From Pseudomonadota bacterium (GTDB lineage Bacteria > Desulfobacterota > Desulfovibrionia > Desulfovibrionales > Desulfovibrionaceae), in assembly GCA_023411815.1 (NCBI GenBank), contig JAEYOJ010000162.1, forward strand, positions 1 through 12,835: a DNA stretch of 12,835 nt. Direction: 5' to 3'. Below the pieces are notes generated by a model. It was not told where the DNA came from and did not search any database. It worked only from the letters and a program-made list of their open reading frames with translations. Each line of letters begins with the position of its first letter. The stretch's first letter is position 1. Below are positions 1-5,572 of this stretch, piece after piece. Both the position numbers and the translations under genes were made by a program.

Positions 1-46
1 AAGCACGCTGTTCGCGCTTGGGGAAGAATCGGTCAAGTATCTTCAT
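1..46 (-). CDS. Probable HK97-type phage portal protein, N-terminus only
   Basis: The start codon at 46-44 overlaps the stop of the prohead protease gene (ATGA overlap), and the frame stays open to the window edge, giving MKILDRFFPKREQRA. A short basic-aromatic opening of the form 'M-x-x-L/F-DR-F/L-F' followed by charged residues is typical of HK97-family portal proteins, and the portal normally neighbours the protease. Portals form the dodecameric ring at one capsid vertex through which DNA is packaged. Only 15 codons are visible, so the call rests mainly on position. A different head gene translated in coupling with the protease is possible. Confidence 0.55.
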   Translation of the reverse strand, partial: MKILDRFFPKREQRA

Positions 47-561
47 CGCACGGTCTCCATGTAGCGCCGGGCCAGGGAGAGGCGCACCGGCTGCTTGCTC
101 CTGGCCTGCACCACCGTGCCCTCGTAGGCGGGCCAGGCCGATACCACGCTGATCTCGTGCAGGGTCACGGCGCGCAGCTCCCGGCGCTTGCCGTCCCACC
201 GCTCGCCGTCACGGGCCACGGTAAAGCCGAAGCTCATGCCGCCAAGGTCGCCGCGCTCGGCAAGGGTCAGTACGTCCCGGCCCGCTTGCGTGTCGGGCAC
301 GTCCAGCTCGAAGGCGAGCCCTCGGTCATCCTCATGCAATCGCAAGCTGCCGCTTTTCGTCCTGGCCAGCACCTTGGCCGGATCGTGGTCCACCAGGGCC
401 AGCACGTCACGGCCGCTCAGGCTCACCGTGAAGGCTCCCGGCATGATGACCTCGGAGAAGTCAGCGATACGCGCTTCCTGCCCGAAAATGGCCGCGTAGC
501 CCGTCAGCTTGCGGCCCTTGGCCTGAAGCTCGGTTACTGCTCGGCGCTCCATGTTTTTCAT
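43..561 (-). CDS. HK97-family prohead protease
   Basis: This is a 172-residue capsid maturation protease that cleaves the scaffolding (delta) region of the major capsid protein during head assembly. It opens MKNMERRAVTELQAKGRKL and shows the family landmarks: the 'GYAAIFG' and 'PGAF' segments, 'DHDPAKVLAR' with the likely catalytic histidine (residue 59), 'LGGMSFGF' with the likely nucleophile serine (110), and 'LHEISVVSAWPAYEGT' (about 134-149) with a candidate acid. The frame is open up to a GTG at 603, but the ATG at 561 is preferred because an AAAGG ribosome site lies just upstream and because family members begin close to this motif. The gene follows the capsid gene and overlaps the presumed portal gene by four bases, so the three probably form one transcript. 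Confidence 0.9.
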   Translation of the reverse strand: MKNMERRAVTELQAKGRKLTGYAAIFGQEARIADFSEVIMPGAFTVSLSGRDVLALVDHDPAKVLARTKSGSLRLHEDDRGLAFELDVPDTQAGRDVLTLAERGDLGGMSFGFTVARDGERWDGKRRELRAVTLHEISVVSAWPAYEGTVVQARSKQPVRLSLARRYMETVR

Positions 562-610
562 CGTATTTGCCTTTGGCTGCTCTTCAGGCCCAGGCCGCCA
601 CACCTGGACG

Positions 611-628
611 ACGGGGCCGAAGCCCCGT
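611..628 (-). repeat. Stable C(UUCG)G hairpin between capsid and protease genes
   Basis: In the minus-strand transcript a perfect 7-bp stem (ACGGGGC/GCCCCGT) is closed by the exceptionally stable UUCG tetraloop. It lies 11 bases after the capsid stop codon and upstream of the protease start. No U-tract follows it, so it is less likely a strong intrinsic terminator than an RNA-stability or attenuation element that could keep capsid mRNA in excess over protease mRNA. That role is inference; the structure is seen directly. Confidence 0.6.
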
Positions 629-638
629 TTCGCAATCG

Positions 639-1916
639 TTAGGCCGTGGTGATGTCCTGAGCGGCGGCGAAGCTCTCGGGATGCCTGACGGCCAGGTCCA
701 TGGTGAGCATGCCGCGCACCTGGACGTTGCCCTTGCTGTAAGCCGTGGACTCGTAGGGGTTCACCAGAAGATCGAAGGCGCTCCAGTAGCCGATGATGAG
801 GTCCGACCAGTTGCCGAAGATCAGGGCCGAAAGGTCGGTCCCCACTCCCAGGTTGGCCGGAACCAGGTTGGACACGGCCACGGGATAGCCAGCGAGCTGA
901 CGCGGGCCTTCCATGATGAACCCGGCCGCAGCGTCATCGGCAACCTTCAGTGTAGAGCGCAGGAGCTTGACCACTTTGGGGGTGGTAGCGAAGGCCGTGC
1001 CCTCGGCATTGTCGCTTTCCACGGCCTCGATGAACTCCAGCACCTTGGCCCAGGTCGCGCCGGCGCTCATGTCCACGCTGCCGATACCGGACGTTCCGAG
1101 AATGCCCGTGGGCTCGCTCGTACCGCCGCCTTTGATGGCCACGCGGTCAACGGCAGCGGCCAGCACCTTGGCGAAGTCGTCACGAACAAGGGCCTCGATG
1201 TCCGGCGAGGTCTGCATCAGCATGTTGCGGCTGAACTCGGTCAGGCACCCGGCATGCTTCGGGGTCATGGAGACCTTGCCGAACTGCATGTCAGCGGCAT
1301 TCAGGGCAGCGTTTTCGGCCACCCATCCGGCCGTCGAGCTGGCCTTGAGCTTGGGAATGTCCACGTTGCCCACCAGGCCATTCAGGACGCGGGCACCCAA
1401 GCGGCGCACGATGAGGGCGGCCCGGAGTGCGTCAATGTACTGGTTGCCCAGGTGGTCAACGGCGATGAGGTTGGAGCCAGGACCGGCCACAGGGGCGGCC
1501 GTGGTCATCACGCGCTTTTCAAAGACCTGAAGCGGCACCATGATGCCCTGAGCCTTGCGGCCGCTCCGGCGCTGAAGCTCTTGGGAAAGCTCGCGCTCGC
1601 GCCCGGCGTCCACGTTCAGATCGGGGCATTGGCTGGCCACGGCCTTGACCAGGGAGAAGGAACGCAGCTCCTCGTCAAGGCGTTCGTCACCGCTGCCGGT
1701 GATCTTCTCGCCCTGCATGCGGCGCTCGGCCTCGTCAACAACGGCCTGCCGCTGCATCCGCGCTTCGATACCCTCCAGCTCGGTCTTGAGCTGGTCGAAA
1801 CGCTTGGACTGCTCGGCGGACAGGTCGCCACCGTCGCCCTTAGGGGCTTCGGTGAGCTGGCGCATCTCGGCCACGAGCCGGGCGCGCACTTCCTGAAAGT
1901 CACGCATTTTCGTCAT
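639..1916 (-). CDS. HK97-fold phage major capsid protein
   Basis: This 425-residue protein has the full architecture of the HK97 (gp5-like) capsid family. A charged, helical N-terminal delta/scaffold region (about 1-100) is rich in E, R, Q and L. The capsid body follows, with 'LGNQYIDALRAALIVRRLGARVL', 'AGWVAENAALNAADMQFGKVSMTPKHAGCLTEFSRNML', 'VDRVAIKGGGTSEPTGILG' (about 257-274) and a C-terminal 'LAVRHPESFAA' strand. The protein assembles the icosahedral shell, and the neighbouring protease probably removes its N-terminal region. An AGGAG site 7 bases before the ATG at 1916 supports this start. The gene lies upstream of protease and portal, whereas HK97-like phages usually place capsid last. 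Confidence 0.95.
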   Translation of the reverse strand: MTKMRDFQEVRARLVAEMRQLTEAPKGDGGDLSAEQSKRFDQLKTELEGIEARMQRQAVVDEAERRMQGEKITGSGDERLDEELRSFSLVKAVASQCPDLNVDAGRERELSQELQRRSGRKAQGIMVPLQVFEKRVMTTAAPVAGPGSNLIAVDHLGNQYIDALRAALIVRRLGARVLNGLVGNVDIPKLKASSTAGWVAENAALNAADMQFGKVSMTPKHAGCLTEFSRNMLMQTSPDIEALVRDDFAKVLAAAVDRVAIKGGGTSEPTGILGTSGIGSVDMSAGATWAKVLEFIEAVESDNAEGTAFATTPKVVKLLRSTLKVADDAAAGFIMEGPRQLAGYPVAVSNLVPANLGVGTDLSALIFGNWSDLIIGYWSAFDLLVNPYESTAYSKGNVQVRGMLTMDLAVRHPESFAAAQDITTA

Positions 1917-2007
1917 TCTGTTGCTCCTTGTATGTCGGCCCGGCGGTTGCCGTGGTCGGTTTCAAGTTGCGGCGTTGTGGCCCTTGCCAGTCGATCCAGA
2001 GCCTTCT

Positions 2008-2073
2008 ACCCGCCGTCTTAATCCGAGGGCCACTCGCTGATGCGCCGCGCACCAGTAAGAGACGAGGGCGGGT
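2008..2073. repeat. Long imperfect inverted repeat upstream of the capsid gene
   Basis: ACCCGCC-GTCTTA (2008-2020) pairs imperfectly with TAAGAGACGAGGGCGGGT (2056-2073) around a GC-rich loop that itself contains GCGCCGCGC. It lies between the MerR-like gene and the capsid gene and would be transcribed into the capsid leader. There is no T-run to make it a terminator. It may be an mRNA structure or a protein-binding dyad. I see no convincing promoter in the 171-base gap. Confidence 0.35.
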
Positions 2074-2087
2074 TGCAGATGCGGGAA

Positions 2088-2633
2088 CTATTTCTTCATC
2101 TCCACGTAATTACAGAGAACGCGGAAGATGAGATCGTCACATTCAAAAAAACGCTTCTCAGAGCCAACAACACCAGGGATAGCCTTTTCTCCAAGAATAA
2201 CCTTGGCAAGGTCTTCTCTGCTTATGTAGACCCCTCTCTCATATCCATCAGCTTGAACAGTGTAGTAATACAGCATGAAAGAGTTCGCTTCCCATGCGTG
2301 AAAGAAGTCATATCCTTCTGACAAGAGGCAACCTGCTCGATTTGCAAAAGCCCAAGCGAGTTCACTAGAAACGCTGAATGGGTTCACTTGCGAGAGGTGC
2401 CCGATGACAGAGGCTTCCACTACGTTCTTGAGCGAGTAGAGCTTGGTCTTGCGCGGGGCTCCTTGGGAAGGCGTAAGGAATCCCCTGGCCGTCCAGTTTT
2501 GAATATCCTTAGGGGAGGCGTCGATTGCCGCGATATTGGCGATTTCCCCCAGTTTGAACTGAGGTTCCTCGTACTCGCTGCAACTGATGCGCTTCAGCTT
2601 CGGTTGTTTTTCAATGGACAGAAAACTTGGCAT
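2088..2633 (-). CDS. MerR-like helix-turn-helix protein, probable regulator
   Basis: A 181-residue protein of unknown specific role. Residues about 26-81 (beginning 'FKLGEIANIAAI', then 'IQNWTARGFLTPSQG' and 'YSLKNVVEASVIGHL') match the winged-helix pattern of MerR-family DNA-binding domains, including the 'W-x-x-RG-hydrophobic' turn. The remaining ~100 residues form a mixed aromatic domain with no motif I recognise and no metal-binding cysteine cluster. Its DNA is visibly AT-richer than the flanking head genes, as for a recently acquired 'moron'. It has its own promoter and a dyad operator immediately upstream and a GGAG site 8 bases before the ATG. It splits terminase from capsid, so it may time late-gene expression or govern interference or lysogeny. 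The DNA-binding call is fairly safe; the target is inference. Confidence 0.7.
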   Translation of the reverse strand: MPSFLSIEKQPKLKRISCSEYEEPQFKLGEIANIAAIDASPKDIQNWTARGFLTPSQGAPRKTKLYSLKNVVEASVIGHLSQVNPFSVSSELAWAFANRAGCLLSEGYDFFHAWEANSFMLYYYTVQADGYERGVYISREDLAKVILGEKAIPGVVGSEKRFFECDDLIFRVLCNYVEMKK

Positions 2634-2654
2634 ATCTCACGCTCCAGTCAGCGC

Positions 2655-2682
2655 ATAATACCTAATGATTAGGCATTTGCAA
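2655..2682 (-). promoter_or_regulatory. Promoter with palindromic operator for the MerR-like gene
   Basis: On the minus strand a -35-like TTGCAA (2682-2677) and a -10 TATTAT (2660-2655) are separated by 16 bases. The spacer is filled by the perfect dyad CCTAATCATTAGG (2661-2673). MerR-family proteins characteristically bind dyads between -35 and -10, although their usual spacer is 19-20 bases. Transcription would start near 2648, giving a very short leader that still includes the GGAG site. A second, imperfect dyad of related sequence lies at 2707-2720. Autoregulation by the gene product is inferred. Confidence 0.55.
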
Positions 2683-2691
2683 GCCCAGCAT

Positions 2692-2720
2692 GATAATTTT
2701 TATTATCCTTACATATTAGG
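2692..2720. repeat. AT-rich hairpin and second CCTAAT-type dyad at the terminase end
   Basis: GATAAT-TTTT-ATTATC (2692-2707) is a short A/T stem just past the terminase stop codon. It adjoins CCTTACATATTAGG (2707-2720), which overlaps that stop and resembles the CCTAAT/ATTAGG operator at 2661-2673. The block may be an auxiliary operator or simply AT-rich flanking DNA that came in with the regulator gene. It is not a convincing terminator. Confidence 0.35.
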
Positions 2721-4344
2721 CTGTTAGAACAAGCGGCCGCGAAAAGTCGTACTTGATCGGCTCGGGCTCTCGGCTGGCAAGGCCCACGGCCATGCACAGG
2801 GCCACCAGGCCGTCAACGCGGTCACGGCTCTTGTCCTTGGCTATCTTCCTGGCTCCTGCCGGGTCCACGGTCACGACGGCATTGGCGCAGTTCCACGTCA
2901 GGACCGGATTAGCCCCATGCTTCAACTTGCGGTCAAGGATGAGGCTTTCCAGCACGTCAACGGCCGGTCCCATGTCCTTGAAACCCTGGCCCCAATCCTT
3001 CAAGGGCAGTTCAATGCCCTCATCTTCGAGGATCTTCTTCAGGTCAGCCATACGCCAGCGGTCAAAGGCCACGCCGCGAAGGTCGAAGCGGCTGACTATC
3101 TCAGCCAGGCGCATGGCCACGGCTCGCTTGTCGATGGCGCGGCCGGGCGTGGGCTCTATGTGCTCCTGATCCGCCCACAGGCGATAGGGCACCCGGTCCT
3201 TGTCCTCGCGCTCGGCAAGGCGCTCCTGAGGCACCCAAAAGAACGGCAGAACCGCGCCGCCGTCCTCGGGGAAGTAGAGCACCAGGGCCGTAAGATCGGT
3301 TGTGCTGGACAGGTCGAGCCCGGCCCAACATGGGCGGCCTTCCAGGTCGCTCGGGTCCACCGTACCGGCGCAGGCGTCCCAATCAGCGGAGCCGATGAAA
3401 CGCTGTTCGGCGTCCACCCGCTGATTCAAGTACAGGTTGCGGAAGGCCGCTTCCTTGGCCGGTATGCGCTTGGCCTGCTCCGCGAACTGGCGCATTTCAT
3501 CCAGGCTTCGGAAGTCTCCGAGGGCCGGATTGCAGGCGTGCCAAGTGTCTTCGCTCCAGGGGTCGGCGTCCTCCGGGGCCGCGTAGATGGTCGCGTGAAA
3601 GCTCGGGTCCGGGGGCAAACTGCCGTCCAGGAGCTTTTGCCCGTAGTCCACAATCTCGCTCATAATGTGGTTAGGGTCGCTGGACTGCGTGCTGATGACC
3701 ACCATAAGCGGCTCGGCTCTCGCGCCCGTGCCAGTGGTCAGGTTGTCATAAAGATGCCGGTTAGGCGCTTGGGCCAGCTCGTCATAGATCATAAAGGACG
3801 GGCTCAGGCCATGGGCCTTCCGGGCGTCCGAGGAAAGGGCGGAATAGACGCTGCCGGTTTCCTCGTCTTCAATCTGCTTGTTGAAGCTCCTGATGTTGCA
3901 CCGCTCCGCGAACTCGGGAACGGCCAGGATGATGGCTTCCAGCTCGCGGAAGATGATTGCCGCCTGGTCACGGTCTGCCGCTGCCGAATAGACTTGGCCG
4001 CGCTGCTCGGCTTCCGGGCCGATAAGGTGAGCCAGGGCCAGGCCAGCGGCAAGGGCCGATTTCCCTCCTTTTCGAGGCATTGTCACAAGGGCAGTCCGCA
4101 CGATGCGCCGTCCATCCTCGCCAGTGCGATAGATGGCCTCGATTATTTCGCGCTGCCAGGGCCGTAGGCGCATCTTCTGGCCAGCGTGCATGCCTGAGGT
4201 GATCGGAAGGCATTCGATGAAAGCAATGACCTTCTGAGCCCTCGTCAGGCCCTTCTTTTGCCAGGGCGGCTTGCCCTTCCATGTCGGCTTGGCTATCTTC
4301 GCGGCGGCCTTCATGCTGCCGGTCTTCGGTCCTCGTTTTCCCAT
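2716..4344 (-). CDS. Phage terminase large subunit (packaging ATPase/nuclease)
   Basis: About 542 residues, the usual length for an HK97-type large terminase, which cuts concatemeric DNA and drives it through the portal. Numbered from the ATG at 4344, it shows a Walker A 'MPRKGGKS' (about 89-96), a Walker B-like 'FMIYDE' (about 184-189) and a coupling motif 'STQSS' (about 218-222). The RNase-H-like nuclease has 'AGLDLSSTTD' (about 341-350) and a late acidic 'KSRDRVDGL' before the C-terminus. The frame also contains a GTG at 4350, but that codon lies inside the ribosome site GAGGTG that serves the ATG at 4344, so the ATG is chosen. The gene sits just downstream of the HNH gene. No separate small terminase lies between them. 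Confidence 0.93.
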   Translation of the reverse strand: MGKRGPKTGSMKAAAKIAKPTWKGKPPWQKKGLTRAQKVIAFIECLPITSGMHAGQKMRLRPWQREIIEAIYRTGEDGRRIVRTALVTMPRKGGKSALAAGLALAHLIGPEAEQRGQVYSAAADRDQAAIIFRELEAIILAVPEFAERCNIRSFNKQIEDEETGSVYSALSSDARKAHGLSPSFMIYDELAQAPNRHLYDNLTTGTGARAEPLMVVISTQSSDPNHIMSEIVDYGQKLLDGSLPPDPSFHATIYAAPEDADPWSEDTWHACNPALGDFRSLDEMRQFAEQAKRIPAKEAAFRNLYLNQRVDAEQRFIGSADWDACAGTVDPSDLEGRPCWAGLDLSSTTDLTALVLYFPEDGGAVLPFFWVPQERLAEREDKDRVPYRLWADQEHIEPTPGRAIDKRAVAMRLAEIVSRFDLRGVAFDRWRMADLKKILEDEGIELPLKDWGQGFKDMGPAVDVLESLILDRKLKHGANPVLTWNCANAVVTVDPAGARKIAKDKSRDRVDGLVALCMAVGLASREPEPIKYDFSRPLVLTA

Positions 4345-4369
4345 GTTCACCTCGAACTAACTCTGAATT

Positions 4370-4383
4370 GAGGGGCCCCCCTC
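4370..4383. repeat. GC palindrome in the HNH-terminase gap
   Basis: GAGGGG-CC-CCCCTC lies in the 72-base gap between the HNH and terminase coding regions. On the transcript it could form a 5-bp hairpin, but no U-run follows. In HK97-like phages with an HNH protein next to terminase, the cohesive-end (cos) site lies in this neighbourhood, so it is a weak candidate packaging site. Confidence 0.3.
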
Positions 4384-4416
4384 GGTCCAGGCGTTCAGCT
4401 CTCAGAGATTTTTCAA

Positions 4417-4725
4417 TTATTCCTTGTTGTTCCACCAGTGGCCAGGGTCAAGCGGGCGTCCGTGCTCATCGCATCCATAGCCCTTGCGCTTGGGGTTGCC
4501 GAAGGCCCCGTCCATCTTGGCTGTCTTCCTGTTGTGGCATGACGCACACAATGAACTGAGGTTGTCCCAGGCCCACGGGTCGCCGCCGTCATTGATGGCC
4601 TGCCTATGGTCTACATGGGACGCGGGCACGAGCTTGGGCTTGCACACCTCGCACAAGGGATCAGCGGATAGCTTCGCCTTGCGTAGGCGCTGCCAGCGGT
4701 CTGTATTGTAGGGCCATTTAGCCAT
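4417..4725 (-). CDS. HNH endonuclease, packaging-associated (HK97 gp74-like)
   Basis: A 102-residue protein with a clear HNH/zinc-finger core: 'CEVCKP' (25-30), 'ASHVDHRQAINDGGDPWAWDNL' with the catalytic H-D-H (about 36-40) and asparagine (about 55), and 'LCASCHNRKTAKMDGAFG' (about 59-76). The opening 'WPYNTDRWQRLRKAKLSADPLCEVC' is typical of the small HNH proteins encoded beside terminase genes. Those proteins assist terminase in specific cos cleavage through a metal-dependent nicking activity. A GAGG site lies just before the ATG. The usual neighbour, a P27-type small terminase, is absent between this gene and the large terminase. Family membership is secure; a role in packaging is inferred from context. 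Confidence 0.9.
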   Translation of the reverse strand: MAKWPYNTDRWQRLRKAKLSADPLCEVCKPKLVPASHVDHRQAINDGGDPWAWDNLSSLCASCHNRKTAKMDGAFGNPKRKGYGCDEHGRPLDPGHWWNNKE

Positions 4726-4771
4726 GTAGTCCTCTTGTAGCGGCCCCAGCCGAAGCCAGGGCCGCGGGTTG

Positions 4772-5125
4772 CTACTTCTCTACGATCTCGATTTGCACAA
4801 TGTCGCCAGGGGCCCACGGGGAATTGATGGTGCTTTTCGTGCATCTAACGACATTGGTGCGCCCCATGGCTGACTCGAACGCTCCCCGAATGGCACTGTA
4901 TTTCTCCCGGGCATTCTCTATCAGCTCCAGGCCCACGCGCCCGCAGGTGGAGAGGTCTTCGTCTGCAGACTGCTCAAGCTGGCGCAGGTAGGCCGCAACG
5001 GTCCACAAGGGCTCATCGAGCACCACGTCTAGGCACTCGGCATAAGCCTCGCTTACGTCGGAGATTCCATGACGCTCGCCGGGAATGACATCCTTGGCCA
5101 CATTGACTACTTTCACTTCAGCCAT
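4772..5125 (-). CDS. Small conserved-looking protein of unknown function
   Basis: 117 residues, mostly helical in the middle (about 22-92), followed by a short beta-like tail 'SPWAPGDIVQIEIVEK'. A strong AAGGAG ribosome site precedes the ATG at 5125, and codon use matches the neighbours, so it is probably a real gene. I do not recognise the family. It lies between the replication genes and HNH/terminase, where small packaging, redirecting or regulatory proteins are often found. A divergent small terminase is conceivable, but no DNA-binding helix-turn-helix is evident. Confidence 0.65.
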   Translation of the reverse strand: MAEVKVVNVAKDVIPGERHGISDVSEAYAECLDVVLDEPLWTVAAYLRQLEQSADEDLSTCGRVGLELIENAREKYSAIRGAFESAMGRTNVVRCTKSTINSPWAPGDIVQIEIVEK

Positions 5126-5191
5126 TGTCCGTATCTCCTTACGGTTGATGGTTAGGCCCGGCTTGGCTCGTCCCAGGTCGGGCCGCTTGTA

Positions 5192-5572
5192 TTAGAACCG
5201 GACTGCTCCGGCCGTCCGCAATTCCTGGCCGATGATCCCGGCCGCCTTCAGGAACAAGTCAAAGACCACTTCCGCGAAGCCGTCCGCGTACCATTCCGGG
5301 GGCTGACGTAAGGTGAACTGAGGCTCGGGCTTAGTCGTGTAGACGTGGATCCGGCACCCGGCATGCTCGCGCATGAGCCCCTGAAGCTGACGATATGCGG
5401 CAAGGGCTTCGGCCTGTAGCTCCGCTATGATGGCTTCCTTGTAGGTCCTGGCGTAGGTCAGAACCTCGCCCTTCTGTTCGGGTTCCAGGTCAGCCAAGCC
5501 TTTCACCTTCAAATCGTTGCCGACAAGGGAGAGGCGAAGCCCCTCCTTGAGCAAGGGAAGGGCCGCGCTCAT
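5192..5572 (-). CDS. TubC N-terminal docking-domain-like small protein
   Basis: 126 residues. The first ~52 ('LPLLKEGLRLSLVGNDLKVKG', then 'YARTYKEAIIAEL') follow the pattern of TubC_N docking-like domains: two short strands around 'G-x-x-L-x-V' and a helix ending in 'K-x-x-I-x-x-E-L'. Such domains occur as small proteins beside primase genes in phages and mobile elements, where their job is unknown but probably protein-protein contact. The C-terminal part (about 70-126) has no motif I recognise. The ATG overlaps the rep stop codon (ATGA), which indicates translational coupling and suggests a partner role in replication. Confidence 0.7.
   Translation of the reverse strand: MSAALPLLKEGLRLSLVGNDLKVKGLADLEPEQKGEVLTYARTYKEAIIAELQAEALAAYRQLQGLMREHAGCRIHVYTTKPEPQFTLRQPPEWYADGFAEVVFDLFLKAAGIIGQELRTAGAVRF

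Noticed and set aside
567..2021. Long open frame on the plus strand across the capsid gene (484 codons)
   Set aside because: It is antisense to the clearly recognisable capsid protein and is a shadow of its GC-rich codon pattern, with no ribosome site and a histidine/glycine/alanine-rich product.
2917..4167. 416-codon plus-strand frame opposite terminase
   Set aside because: Shadow of the terminase gene, with no domain and no ribosome site.
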